This document shows, piece by piece, positions 10,181 to 18,656 of a stretch of DNA of 64,000 nt; the stretch's first letter is position 1, and the number at the start of each line of letters is the position of its first letter. Made by a program: the position numbers and the translations under genes. The DNA lies in the NCBI GenBank assembly GCA_003139695.1, contig PLJM01000018.1:96485-160484 (forward strand). The letters are read 5' to 3'. This DNA comes from Candidatus Dormiibacterota bacterium (lineage in GTDB: Bacteria; Chloroflexota; Dormibacteria; Dormibacterales; Dormibacteraceae). The notes below the pieces were generated by a model. That model searched no databases, was not told the DNA's origin, and worked only from the letters and a program-made list of their open reading frames with translations.

Positions 10181-11441
10181 GCCCGCGCATCATCGCCGGG
10201 TCGTAAATGTTTCGCCCGTCGACCATCACCGCCTTGCGCATCGAGGTTTTCACACGAGCCAGGTCGAGGTGGCGGAACTCGTTCCACTCGGTGACCAGGA
10301 CCAATCCGTCGGCGCCGTCAGCCAGCGCGTAGGCGTCGGCCGAATATTCGACATCCGGCAACAGATCGCGCGCTCGAGCCATCGCGGCCGGGTCATAAGC
10401 TCGAACCTCCGCGCCGGCTGCGATGAGGACCCTCGCGATGTCCAGGCTTGGCGCGTCGCGAAGGTCATCGGTGTTCGGCTTGAACGCCAGCCCGAGAAGC
10501 CCGATGATCCGACCCTCCAGCGTGTCGAGGCACTCGCGCAGCTTGTCGATGGCGAGCATCCGCTGGTCGCGGTTGATGTCCATGACGGCGTTGAGAAGGT
10601 CGGGATGGTAGTCAAAGCGCTCGGCCAGCGCGGCCAGCGCCTTCACGTCCTTGCCGAAGCACGAGCCGCCGTAGCCGATCCCCGCGTCGAGGAAGCTGGG
10701 CCCGATCCGCTTATCGAGGCCCATGCCCTCGGCCACGAGCTTGGCGTCGGCATCGACGCGCTCGCAGATCCGTGCGATCTCGTTGATGAACGAGATGCGC
10801 GCGGCGAGAAATGCATTCGACGCGTACTTGACCATTTCCGCGGTGTAAATGTTTGGAGTGATCAGGATCTTCGCCTCGAGCGGAGCGTAGAGCTCGGATA
10901 CCTTGGCCGCGGCGACCGGGTCGTGGCTGCCGATCACCACTCGATCCGGGTGCATGAAGTCCTGGATGGCTGACCCCTCGCGGAGAAACTCAGGGTTCGA
11001 CACCACCTCGGCTCGGTGCCTTCCATTCCGCTGCCGAAGGACTCTCGAGACCATGTCGCCGGTCAGCGGTGGGACCGTTGACTTGTTGACCACCACCAGA
11101 GGGCCGTCCATGCTGTCGGCGATCGAGGTCGCGGCCGCCTCGACATAGGAAAGGTCCGCCTCGCCGCCCTCGCCCTCGGGAGTGCTGACGGCGATGATCG
11201 CGTATTCCGCTCCGGGCACCGCCTCGTCGTACGCAGTGGTGAAGGTGAGGCGCCCCGCCTTGCAATTTCGTTCGACCAGCTCGCTCAAGCCGGGCTCGTA
11301 GAAGGGCACGTGATGACGCTTGAGCTGCTCGACCTTGACAGCGTTGATATCGACAACGATCACGTCATTGCCGAGATCCGCCAGGCATGCCGCTGTGGTC
11401 AGCCCGACATACCCCGCGCCGATGACTGCGACCCTTGACAA
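10146..11441 (-). CDS. ugd: UDP-glucose 6-dehydrogenase
   Basis: NAD-dependent four-electron oxidation of UDP-glucose to UDP-glucuronate, 431 residues. The N-terminal dinucleotide motif VIGAGYVGL, the linker [18 protein letters not shown] and the catalytic cysteine in [10 protein letters not shown] are all present, and the C-terminal UDP-binding domain has [20 protein letters not shown] start gives [10 protein letters not shown] with only two residues before the first strand. A GATAAT hexamer lies 9 nt before the start. It precedes the UDP-xylose synthase-like gene, so the pair makes UDP-glucuronate and UDP-xylose. Confidence 0.95.
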   Translation of the reverse strand: MSRVAVIGAGYVGLTTAACLADLGNDVIVVDINAVKVEQLKRHHVPFYEPGLSELVERNCKAGRLTFTTAYDEAVPGAEYAIIAVSTPEGEGGEADLSYVEAAATSIADSMDGPLVVVNKSTVPPLTGDMVSRVLRQRNGRHRAEVVSNPEFLREGSAIQDFMHPDRVVIGSHDPVAAAKVSELYAPLEAKILITPNIYTAEMVKYASNAFLAARISFINEIARICERVDADAKLVAEGMGLDKRIGPSFLDAGIGYGGSCFGKDVKALAALAERFDYHPDLLNAVMDINRDQRMLAIDKLRECLDTLEGRIIGLLGLAFKPNTDDLRDAPSLDIARVLIAAGAEVRAYDPAAMARARDLLPDVEYSADAYALADGADGLVLVTEWNEFRHLDLARVKTSMRKAVMVDGRNIYDPAMMRGLGFTYRGIGRD

Positions 11442-11451
11442 AGCTGGCCGA

Positions 11452-12561
11452 TTATCTCAGTAGGGCTTCATATACGGAAATCGTCTGGCGCGCGGTCTTG
11501 CGCCAGCTGAAGGCGCGGGCACGCTCCAGACCGGCCTTTCGCGCCCGATCCGGATGCGCGCACAGCTCGGCCGCCGCCCGTCCCAGAGCCTCTGCATCTC
11601 CGTCCTCGACCAGCTCCCCGGCGTCATCCACCACCTCGGGCAGGCTGGAGTTGCTGTACGCGGCGACGGGGCAGCCGCAAGCCATCGCTTCGAGGCAGGG
11701 CAACCCGAAACCCTCGTAGCGGCTGGGAAACACCAGGCATCCCGCCGCGGTATACAGATCAGCCAGGTCCACCTTGTCGACGGGTCCCAGGATCGTGGCT
11801 CCGGGCATGGAAGGCGGCGCCTGCCGGCCGGGGACCCCAGCGAGCACCAGCTGCAGCCCTGGCAGCGCTGCTTTCGCGACCGACCAAGCGCGCAGCAAGC
11901 CCGCCGGGTCCTTCCTGGCGTCGAGCGCGCCCACGAATAGCAGATAACCGGGCTCGACTCCCCACCTCTCAGTGACTCTGCCGGCAGCAGCAGGCCCGGG
12001 CTGAAAGGTGGGATCCGCGGCCTCATAGACGACGCTGATTCGCTTCGGATCGACCGCCGCGAAGCGCTCGGCGTCGGCGGCGGTCGCCCTCGACACCGCC
12101 AGGACGGCGTTCGCCCGCTTGAGCAGGCGCTTGCCAAGCCAGTACCGAAGCCTCTCGCCGCGCATCCGCGGACCGCCCCACGCCCAGGGGATGAGGTCGT
12201 GCAGCGTGACCACGAGAGGGCAAGGCGATCGGCCGGGGAGCCGCAGATCGATGGCGTGATAGACGCCCGGTTGGATGCGCTGAAGATCAGCGCCCAGCGC
12301 GACCGCCTCCTCGTAGGCGGACAGCTGGCCGTGATAGCGACGCCGCGACCCGGCCAGCCGGTAAGAGCCGGGAGGCAAATCAGGCTCGGGGAGGTCGGCG
12401 TCGAGCAGCAGGGTCAGCCGCGAGTCAAACCCCTCGGCGATCAGGCCGCCCAGGAGCCCTGCCGCGTAAGTTCCGACCCCGCGCTGAGCGCTGGGACCCT
12501 GGACGGGCCGCATATCGAGGAGAACCGCGGGCCCGGACTTGCCGGGTTTGGTCGGCTTCAT
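11452..12561 (-). CDS. Glycosyltransferase family 4 (GT-B fold)
   Basis: Cytoplasmic retaining glycosyltransferase, 369 residues, with the GT4/Glycos_transf_1 C-terminal half. Visible features are an N-terminal glycine-rich acceptor loop (QRGVGTYAAGL), VTLHDLIPW, LFVGALDARKDPAGLL opening the nucleotide-sugar domain and the E-x7-E type motif in FPSRYEGFGLPCLEAMACG. Donor and acceptor sugars cannot be read from sequence. It starts with ATG at 12561, is followed 10 nt later by ugd, and so is the promoter-proximal gene of the minus-strand run. It most likely adds a sugar to a surface polysaccharide. Confidence 0.9.
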   Translation of the reverse strand: MKPTKPGKSGPAVLLDMRPVQGPSAQRGVGTYAAGLLGGLIAEGFDSRLTLLLDADLPEPDLPPGSYRLAGSRRRYHGQLSAYEEAVALGADLQRIQPGVYHAIDLRLPGRSPCPLVVTLHDLIPWAWGGPRMRGERLRYWLGKRLLKRANAVLAVSRATAADAERFAAVDPKRISVVYEAADPTFQPGPAAAGRVTERWGVEPGYLLFVGALDARKDPAGLLRAWSVAKAALPGLQLVLAGVPGRQAPPSMPGATILGPVDKVDLADLYTAAGCLVFPSRYEGFGLPCLEAMACGCPVAAYSNSSLPEVVDDAGELVEDGDAEALGRAAAELCAHPDRARKAGLERARAFSWRKTARQTISVYEALLR

Positions 12562-12563
12562 AA

Positions 12564-12695
12564 GGGGGGGAACTCCCCCCCTGTTGCGGCGGGCCCGGCG
12601 AAGCCGGATCCCGGCGCACCCCCTCTGTCGCGAGGGGGGGACTCCCCCCCTGTTGCGGCGGGCCCGGCGAAGCCGGATCCCGGCGCACCCCCTCT
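12564..12695. repeat. Two-copy 70-bp tandem repeat with hairpin
   Basis: Two nearly identical copies (12564-12626 and 12634-12695, period 70 bp) lie between divergent genes. Each copy starts with a G7-A-A/CTCCCCCC inverted repeat, continues CTGTTGCGGC, GGGCCCGGCG and AAGCCGGATC, and ends GCACCCCCTCT; the two differ by one base in the first hairpin loop. The unit also contains nested GGGCCC and GGATCC palindromes. No coding sense is credible: translated frames are repetitive and arginine- or proline-rich. It may be a bidirectional regulatory or recombination-prone element. Confidence 0.85.
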
Positions 12696-12750
12696 ATGTT
12701 TGCTCAAGACGAGGATGGGGCCACCAACGAGCCATCATAATTTGGCGGCC

Positions 12751-13938
12751 ATGGACCACCTTGACGTCGTAGTCGTCGGCGGCTGCGGCCACGTTGGCCT
12801 TCCGCTCGCGCTGTCGCTCGCGGACAGCGGTTACCGAGTCGGCATCGACGACATCGACGCGGCCAAGATCGAGCAGGTTCGATCGGGCAACGTGCCGTTC
12901 CTCGAGAACGGTGCCGAAGAGCTACTTCGCAAGCTGCTTCCCAGCGGCCGGCTGGTGCTCGCGGCCGACCCAAGGCTCCTCTCGCGAACTGACACCGTGA
13001 TCCTCGTCATCGGCACGCCAATCGATGAGTTCATGAATCCATCGGTGCGCGTGTTCGACAAGGTGCTGGACGACCTGGTGCCCCACCTACGAGACGGATG
13101 CCTGGTGGTGCTTCGTTCCACCGTGTTTCCAGGCACGACCGAAACGGTGGAGAGGCGCTTGAAGGCCGCCGGCCTCGACCTCGAGGTGGTGTTCTGCCCG
13201 GAGCGGATCGCGGAGGGGCACGCCCTCGAAGAGATGCGCAGCCTGCCCCAGCTGATCGGCGCCAGCACGGATCGCGGATTCGAGATGGCAAGCCGGCTGT
13301 TCAAGCCGCTGGGCGTGACCGTGGTGCGCACCACGCCCCTCGAGGCAGAGCTGGCAAAGCTGCTCACCAACACGTGGCGCTACATGAAATTCGCGATCGC
13401 CAACCAGTTCTTTCAGATCGCGCACCGCTCGGGTGTCGACTACAACAACGTGCTCGACGCGATCCGGCGCGATTACCCGCGCGCTGCCGACCTGCCCGGA
13501 CCGGGCTTCGCTGCAGGGCCCTGTCTCTTGAAGGACACGATGCAGCTTTCAGCATTCACCCCCGACCACTTTCCAATGGGGCAGGCGGCGATGCAGATCA
13601 ACGAAGGGCTGCCGAATTACATAGTGGACACCCTCAACTTGCGCCATCCGCTCGCCGGGCGAACAGTCGGCATCCTCGGCATGGCGTTCAAGGGCGAGTC
13701 AGACGACCCGCGCGCCTCACTGAGCTACAAGCTGCGGAAGCTGGCCGCCTTCAAAGGCGCGCTTGTCCTGTGCACCGATCCCTTCATCGACGACCCGTCG
13801 TTTGTTCCGGTGGAGAAGGTGCTTGCCGATTCGGACATCCTCATCGTGGCGGCCCCTCACAAGGCGTACAAGAAGCTGCAGCTGAAGGGGCGCGACGTGA
13901 TCGACATCTGGGGAATTACTGGCCCTATCCGGTTATGA
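12751..13938 (+). CDS. Nucleotide-sugar dehydrogenase (UDP-ManNAc/UDP-GlcNAc dehydrogenase-like)
   Basis: UDP-sugar 6-dehydrogenase of 395 residues, related to WecC/VipA. It has a slightly unusual dinucleotide loop (VVGGCGHVGLPLAL), STVFPGTTE, CPERIAEGHALEEM typical of the N-acetylhexosamine group, catalytic cysteine in AAGPCLLKDT, and GMAFKGESDDPR. It differs clearly from the ugd at 10146 and probably oxidises a UDP-N-acetylamino sugar. ATG at 12751 is preceded by CATAAT at 12735-12740. The final codon is followed directly by TGA contributed by the first bases of a dispersed repeat copy, so the normal 3' end of this gene may have been altered by the repeat. Confidence 0.9.
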   Translation: MDHLDVVVVGGCGHVGLPLALSLADSGYRVGIDDIDAAKIEQVRSGNVPFLENGAEELLRKLLPSGRLVLAADPRLLSRTDTVILVIGTPIDEFMNPSVRVFDKVLDDLVPHLRDGCLVVLRSTVFPGTTETVERRLKAAGLDLEVVFCPERIAEGHALEEMRSLPQLIGASTDRGFEMASRLFKPLGVTVVRTTPLEAELAKLLTNTWRYMKFAIANQFFQIAHRSGVDYNNVLDAIRRDYPRAADLPGPGFAAGPCLLKDTMQLSAFTPDHFPMGQAAMQINEGLPNYIVDTLNLRHPLAGRTVGILGMAFKGESDDPRASLSYKLRKLAAFKGALVLCTDPFIDDPSFVPVEKVLADSDILIVAAPHKAYKKLQLKGRDVIDIWGITGPIRL

Positions 13939-14101
13939 GATGGAACCCGGATGGTTCCCTCTCATCGGCGGGCGCTTCGCGCGCGCCCGCTCTCCTTCCG
14001 GTATATCGATGGGGTTTTTCTAGAGGTGCTCCACGCGGCGCACGGATTCTGGCAATACTAAGTCATGGCCGGGGGGACCCCGGCCAACCCTGCCACGCTG
14101 G
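13935..14101 (+). repeat. Dispersed structured repeat, copy 2 (full)
   Basis: About 167 bp in the sense orientation for the upstream dehydrogenase gene. The terminal hairpin ATGAGATGGAACC/GGTTCCCTCTCAT starts one base before the gene's stop codon, and its TGA is that stop. It continues with GGCGGGCGCTTCGCGCGCGCC, TTCCGGTATATCGATGGGG, a variable stem, AAGTCATGGCC, and the GGCCGGGG/CCCCGGCC hairpin, ending CCCTGCCACGCTGG. The next gene begins 39 nt later. It is the only full copy between two genes in tandem. Confidence 0.85.
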
Positions 14102-14140
14102 CGAATTCCAATTGCGGGCCACAGTTCGGCTGGGGATCGG

Positions 14141-15163
14141 GTGAAGGCGCTCGTCACCGGGGCTGCTGGATTCATCGGCGGGTACCTCGTGGCCGAGCTG
14201 CTCGAGGCCGGCTACGACGTGGTCGGCGTGGACAACTACAGCAAGTACGGGCGGGTCACACGCTCATATGACACCAACCCTCACTACCAGCTGGTCGAAG
14301 GCGACGCGAAAAACATCGAGCTGCTGACCGAGCACGCGATGCGCTGCGACCACCTGGTCGCGGGTGCGGCAATGATCGGCGGCATCTCCTACTTTCACGA
14401 GTTCGCCTATGACCTGCTGGCCGAGAACGAAAGGATCAGCGCGGCCACCTTCGACGCCGCGATCAGCGCGAGCCGCGGCGGGCGCCTGCGCAAGATCACT
14501 GTCATCTCAAGCAGCATGGTTTACGAATCAGCGGACATATTTCCGAGCCCGGAGGGGGCCGAGCTGACGAGTTCCCCTCCCCGATCGACGTACGGTTTTC
14601 AAAAGCTGGCGACCGAGTATTTCGCTCGCGGAGCGCATGAGCAATACAAGCTCCCATACACGATCGTGAGGCCGTTCAACTGCGTCGGGGTCGGCGAGAG
14701 GCGCGCGCTGCGGGACCACGAAGTCATGAGCGGCAACGTGAAGCTCGCGATGAGCCATGTGGTCCCCGACCTCTGTCAGAAGGTGATCAAAGGCCAGGAT
14801 CCGCTGCACATACTTGGCGATGGCGGTCAGGTCCGGCACTACACGTATGGCGGCGACCTCGCGCACGGCATCCGTCTGGCAATGGAGTCGGATGCTGCGT
14901 TGAACGAATCCTTTAACCTGTCGACCGCAAAATCGACGACTGTCCGTGAGCTTGCGGAGCTGATCTGGCTGAAAGTCCACGGACCCCAGCGTCCGCTGAA
15001 GCTCATCTCGGATCCGCCCTACGAGCACGATGTGCAGCGGCGCGTCCCCGACGTCAGGAAGGCTCGAGAGCTGCTTGGGTTCGAGGCCACGACGTCCCTG
15101 GACCAGATGCTCGACGAGGTCATCCCGTGGGTGCGGGACGAGATCGCGGCAGGTCGGATCTGA
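14141..15163 (+). CDS. NAD-dependent epimerase/dehydratase (extended SDR)
   Basis: Sugar nucleotide-modifying extended SDR, 340 residues. TGAAGFIGGYL binds NAD; catalytic residues are in ISSSMVYE and YGFQK (YxxxK); HILGDGGQVRHYTY is the usual C-terminal substrate region. The active site is complete, so epimerase, dehydratase or reductase activity on a UDP- or GDP-sugar is expected, but the exact reaction is not clear. The start is a GTG at 14141 (MKALVTGAAG). The GT2 gene downstream overlaps the 3' end, so the pair is co-translated, presumably for one glycan. Confidence 0.88.
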   Translation: MKALVTGAAGFIGGYLVAELLEAGYDVVGVDNYSKYGRVTRSYDTNPHYQLVEGDAKNIELLTEHAMRCDHLVAGAAMIGGISYFHEFAYDLLAENERISAATFDAAISASRGGRLRKITVISSSMVYESADIFPSPEGAELTSSPPRSTYGFQKLATEYFARGAHEQYKLPYTIVRPFNCVGVGERRALRDHEVMSGNVKLAMSHVVPDLCQKVIKGQDPLHILGDGGQVRHYTYGGDLAHGIRLAMESDAALNESFNLSTAKSTTVRELAELIWLKVHGPQRPLKLISDPPYEHDVQRRVPDVRKARELLGFEATTSLDQMLDEVIPWVRDEIAAGRI

Positions 15164-15891
15164 ACGCCGGCGCCGAGACGCCGGCCCTTAGCGTCGTCAT
15201 CCCTGTCTACAACGAGGGCGAGAACGTGGTGCCCACGCTTCGCGGCGTCGTCGAGCGATCTCGAACTCGGCCGCTCGAGGTGCTCGTCGTCTACGACTTC
15301 GACGGGGACACCACGGTGCCGGTCGTCAAGCGCCTGCAGCCTGACATCCCCGAGCTCCAGCTGCACCGCAACACGATTGGGCGAGGGGTTCTCAATGCGA
15401 TCAAGTCCGGGCTCGCCGCGGCACGCGCGCCCTATGTGCTGGTCACCATGGGCGACGGCTCAGACGATGCCGGCGACATCGACGCCATGTATCAGCTCGC
15501 CCGAGCAGGAGCCGATGTCGTGGCGGGATCGCGCTATATGCGCGGAGGACGCCAGCTCGGAGGACCACTACTGAAGCGGACGATGTCGCGCACTGCAGGC
15601 CTCTCCCTGCACTGGCTCGCCGGCATCCCGATCCACGACGCCACCAGCAACTTCCGCCTCTATTCGAAGCGCCTTCTCGAAAAGGTGACGATCGAATCAA
15701 CCGGCGGCTTTGAGCTGGGCATCGAGCTGACGGTGAAAGCGCACCTGCTGGGAATGCGGGTCGCCGAGGTGCCGACCACCTGGCGTGACCGAACGGCGGG
15801 ACAGAGCCGATTCCAGCTGTGGCAGTGGTTGCCGCGCTACATGAAATGGTACTGGCGCGGAATCGCCGGACGGGTCATTGGGAAGGGCTAG
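15127..15891 (+). CDS. Glycosyltransferase family 2 (polyprenyl-phosphate sugar synthase-like)
   Basis: GT-A fold transferase of about 240-254 residues resembling dolichol-phosphate mannosyltransferase. It shows VVIPVYNEGENV at the N-terminus, a metal-binding region at VTMGDGSDD, and GSRYMRGG. The characteristic DATSNFRLYSKRLL and TWRDRTAGQSRF follow. There is no C-terminal transmembrane pair, so it would be peripheral, making a polyprenyl-phosphate sugar on the inner face. The start is uncertain: GTG at 15127 overlaps the preceding gene by 37 nt and gives an arginine-rich leader; the conserved part begins about 20 codons later. Confidence 0.86.
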   Translation: MGAGRDRGRSDLNAGAETPALSVVIPVYNEGENVVPTLRGVVERSRTRPLEVLVVYDFDGDTTVPVVKRLQPDIPELQLHRNTIGRGVLNAIKSGLAAARAPYVLVTMGDGSDDAGDIDAMYQLARAGADVVAGSRYMRGGRQLGGPLLKRTMSRTAGLSLHWLAGIPIHDATSNFRLYSKRLLEKVTIESTGGFELGIELTVKAHLLGMRVAEVPTTWRDRTAGQSRFQLWQWLPRYMKWYWRGIAGRVIGKG

Positions 15892-15960
15892 ACGGCACAT
15901 CGTGGTGGGACGGGAGCCGCCGGCTGCCGGTGCCCAACTTGTTTTGAGCCGGAAAGGGTT

Positions 15961-17004
15961 ATGCCGGAGGCGGCCTCGGCGCGATTAAGTAGGATTGATC
16001 CGTTGAGGCGCCTGCTCTGTTCCTTCGGGCTCGCCGCGATCTTGCTTCTTCACTCAGTAATAGCGTTTGCCACGCCCACTCCATCGCCTGGGCTCGACGG
16101 AATCCTGATCAAGCCGCCCGGCACTACATATAAAGAGGCGCCGAAGGCGGCCTTGGGCATTTTCGAGGGCCCCTTCGACGCCGCCAAGTATGCCGAGGTC
16201 ACGGCCGCCCCGGACGCGGCAGCGACGGCGCGGGCACTGACCAAAGATGGCTTCTTGACCGGCTTTGGACGCTCGTGGGCCACCGCTAAGAACGCTCATG
16301 TCATCGTCGAGGCTGTCATGACTTTCACCGGGGCCAAGGGAGCGAAGGCATGGCTTCAGCAGTCGGAAGCCGCAGACAAGGCGGACCCGAGCTTCTTCCA
16401 AGCGTTGACGATCTCCGGCATCGATACGTACTACGGCGTGAGGTTGATCGACAAGGTCCACAAGATCTATGCCGACGCCTTCGTGTTCGTCAAGGGCAAC
16501 GACCTGGTCCTCGTCACATTCGTGTCCAACAAAAACGACCTCGCCTCCGTGGCGGCGACGCAGGCCAAGAAGCAGTTCGATGCAACGCCTCCGTACACGA
16601 TCCCACCGGACCAGTGGCCGGAATCCAAGGTGGTCTCGAGCTCGCCCTTCGAAGGCCTCAAGACCATCGGTCTAATCGTGGCCGCCCTCTTCGTGCTCGG
16701 CGTCATCGGAGCCGGCGGTTTCATCCTTTGGTCGCGACGCCGGCCGGCGCTTCAGCTCATTCCAGCCCATCAGACTCCCCCGGGCGCAATGCCGGTGGCG
16801 GCGGAGACTCCCGCAGCGGTCGCGGTCGCTTCACCTCCGGCCCCCCTCCAGATGTCTGAAGACGGTCGTTCATGGTGGGATGGCGCTGCGTGGAGGGACG
16901 CAGAGCATGAGGTTCCGCCGGCCGCACAGCGCTCAGACGACGGACACTTCTGGTGGGATGGCACCACCTGGCGCCCGATGCCCCCAAGCCCCTTTGGGGG
17001 CTAA
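15961..17004 (+). CDS. Membrane-anchored extracytoplasmic protein with C-terminal WWDG repeats
   Basis: Unrecognised 347-residue protein. A signal peptide or N-terminal anchor (hydrophobic about 18-37, ending AFATPTPSPG) is followed by an extracytoplasmic domain of about 190 residues, a transmembrane helix near 233-253 (TIGLIVAALFVLGVIGAGGF) with the positive WSRRRP stop-transfer, and a cytoplasmic proline/alanine-rich tail. The tail ends in two copies of a 16-residue unit, SEDGRSWWDGAAWRDA and SDDGHFWWDGTTWRPM, like the short tryptophan-rich motif at the ends of many actinobacterial membrane proteins. A GGAAAGG precedes the ATG by 3 nt. Function is unknown. Confidence 0.8.
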   Translation: MPEAASARLSRIDPLRRLLCSFGLAAILLLHSVIAFATPTPSPGLDGILIKPPGTTYKEAPKAALGIFEGPFDAAKYAEVTAAPDAAATARALTKDGFLTGFGRSWATAKNAHVIVEAVMTFTGAKGAKAWLQQSEAADKADPSFFQALTISGIDTYYGVRLIDKVHKIYADAFVFVKGNDLVLVTFVSNKNDLASVAATQAKKQFDATPPYTIPPDQWPESKVVSSSPFEGLKTIGLIVAALFVLGVIGAGGFILWSRRRPALQLIPAHQTPPGAMPVAAETPAAVAVASPPAPLQMSEDGRSWWDGAAWRDAEHEVPPAAQRSDDGHFWWDGTTWRPMPPSPFGG

Positions 17005-17013
17005 AAAAGTCCT

Positions 17014-17184
17014 CTAGCGCGGCAGGGTTGGCCGGGGTCTCCACGGCCATGACTTTGTCTCCCACACCCCGAAACGTCGTGGGGAGAACTAGTCGTGAAT
17101 CAATCCGATCGATATACCGGAAGGAAAGCAGCCACGCGCGAAGCGCCTGGCGATGAAAGGAAACCACCGGGGGTTTCCTCTCAT
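17014..17184 (-). repeat. Dispersed structured repeat, copy 3 (full)
   Basis: About 171 bp between convergent genes. On the minus strand it starts with ATGAGAGGAAACC/GGTTTCCTTTCAT, in which A-U pairs replace the G-C pairs of other copies while pairing is kept. Its TGA is the stop codon of rfbB. It then has GGCGCTTCGCGC, TTCCGGTATATCGATCGGATT, a variable stem, ACAAAGTCATGGCC and the GGCCGTGG/CCCCGGCC hairpin with one mismatch. Confidence 0.85.
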
Positions 17185-18203
17185 ATTTTCGGTTTGTAGT
17201 TTTTCTTGTAGTACTCCCAGTACTCGCCCGACTTCAACGGTCGCCACCACTCCTCGTGCTCTCGGTACCAGTCGGCCGTCTTGAGCAGGCCATCGCGAAA
17301 ATCCACCACCGGCTCCCAGCCCAGCTGGGTGACCCGCGTCACGTCGACGGCATACCGGTAATCGTGTCCAGGGCGGTCGACGACGTACTCGATGAGGCTG
17401 TGCGGCTTGCCCAGGATGTCGAGCACAGCGTCGGCCACCTGTCTCCCGCTCGACTCGCGGCCGGTGCCTATGTTGTAGGCGCCACCTGACAGGGGCGCCT
17501 CGTGCAAGACCAGGTCGATCGCCCGGCAGTGGTCTTCGACGTAGACGTAGTCTCGCACCGCCCTGCCCTCACCGTACAGGGGGAGCCGAAGGTCGTCGAT
17601 CGCGTTCGTAAGGAGAACCGGGATCAGCTTCTCGGGGTACTGATACGGCCCGTAGGTGTTGGATCCCCGGGTGACCAGCAGCGGGAGGCCGAAGCTCGCC
17701 GCATATGCGTGCGCGATGTGCTCGCCGCCCGCCTTGGAGGCCGAGTACGGGCTGCGTGGCCGGAATGGGTCGTCCTCTTTGGAGCGTCCTTCCATGACCT
17801 CGCCGTACACCTCGTCGGTGCTGACCAGCAGGAACACCTCGTGGCGGAACTCACGCGCCGCCTCACACAGCACCGCTGTCCCGCGAACGTCGGTCTCGAT
17901 GAAGTTAAACGGGTCCATCAGCGAGCGATCGACATGTGTCTCGGCAGCAAAGTTGACTATGCCGTCGACCTCTTTCGCCAGGCTCCTCACGACCTTCTCG
18001 TCGCATATATCGCCCTGGACGAACCGGTAGCCGGGCTGTCCTTCGAACTCGGCAAGGTTGGCCAGGTTCCCTGCGTAGGTGAGCTTGTCAAGCACGGTGA
18101 TCTCGACGTCAGGCCTCGTCGTGCGAAGGAGGCGCACGAAGTTGGAGCCGATGAAACCGGCGGCCCCCGCGATGAGGAGGCGTCTCGGCGATCGGACGCT
18201 CAT
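17181..18203 (-). CDS. rfbB: dTDP-glucose 4,6-dehydratase
   Basis: Converts dTDP-glucose to dTDP-4-keto-6-deoxyglucose, 340 residues, the usual size. Key parts are GAAGFIGSNFVR, FAAETHVDRS, STDEVYGE with the catalytic Asp/Glu pair, YSASKAGGEH (YxxxK), RGSNTYGPYQYPEKL and VEDHCRAI. It overlaps rfbC by ATGA and belongs to the rfbA-rfbC-rfbB operon. Its last codon and stop (ATA TGA) come where the dispersed repeat begins, so the C-terminus KNYKPKI may have been trimmed or changed by the repeat. No rfbD reductase is seen in the window, so the final sugar may not be rhamnose. Confidence 0.96.
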   Translation of the reverse strand: MSVRSPRRLLIAGAAGFIGSNFVRLLRTTRPDVEITVLDKLTYAGNLANLAEFEGQPGYRFVQGDICDEKVVRSLAKEVDGIVNFAAETHVDRSLMDPFNFIETDVRGTAVLCEAAREFRHEVFLLVSTDEVYGEVMEGRSKEDDPFRPRSPYSASKAGGEHIAHAYAASFGLPLLVTRGSNTYGPYQYPEKLIPVLLTNAIDDLRLPLYGEGRAVRDYVYVEDHCRAIDLVLHEAPLSGGAYNIGTGRESSGRQVADAVLDILGKPHSLIEYVVDRPGHDYRYAVDVTRVTQLGWEPVVDFRDGLLKTADWYREHEEWWRPLKSGEYWEYYKKNYKPKI

Positions 18204-18655
18204 TTGATGGCGGGGCCTGCGGTCCAGTCGTAGCCGATCGAGGGGTCGTCATGTGGAATCCGGCCCTCGTCCGCGGGGTCGTAAACGCTTGACGTGACGT
18301 ACAGCAAGTGGCTCAGCTCGAGCGCACGGCACCCGTGTGCTACGCCCGGTGGGATCTTGAGACAGGTCGCATTCAGGTCACCCATCAGCAGCTCCATCAG
18401 CTGGCCTTTGGTCGGCGAGCCCTCACGCGTGTCGTAAAGCGCGACCTTCAAGGACCCGATGACGTACCACCAATCAGTCTGCTTCTTATGTATGTGCCAG
18501 GCCTTCGTGGCGCCTGCATACATCAGCGAATGGCTCCACTGGCCGAAGTGGTCGAAGAAACCGTCTGACTCACGAATGACCTCGCGAAAGAATCCCCGCT
18601 CATCGGCGTGGGTGACGAGCTGCTTGACGACGACACCGTCGATCACCGATCCCAC
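18200..18655 (-). CDS. dTDP-4-dehydrorhamnose 3,5-epimerase-like cupin
   Basis: RmlC-family cupin, 151 residues, about 30 shorter than typical RmlC. It has the family opening VTHADERGFFREV and the cupin core HIHKKQTDWWYVI and IPPGVAHGCRAL. The usual GLHxQ and catalytic base pattern is replaced by KAWHIHKKQ, so it might be a single epimerase or ketoisomerase acting on the RfbB product rather than a true 3,5-epimerase. It lies between rfbA (1 nt gap) and rfbB (4 nt overlap), which firmly places it in the dTDP-sugar pathway. Confidence 0.85.
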   Translation of the reverse strand: MGSVIDGVVVKQLVTHADERGFFREVIRESDGFFDHFGQWSHSLMYAGATKAWHIHKKQTDWWYVIGSLKVALYDTREGSPTKGQLMELLMGDLNATCLKIPPGVAHGCRALELSHLLYVTSSVYDPADEGRIPHDDPSIGYDWTAGPAIK

Positions 18656-18656
18656 A

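Noticed and set aside
12562..12700. CRISPR-like array at the 70-bp repeats
   Set aside because: Only two contiguous copies with no unique spacers and no cas genes.
12751..12760. Much longer start for the nucleotide-sugar dehydrogenase beginning near 12199
   Set aside because: The extra 180 residues are antisense to the GT4 gene and the tandem repeat and have no domain character.
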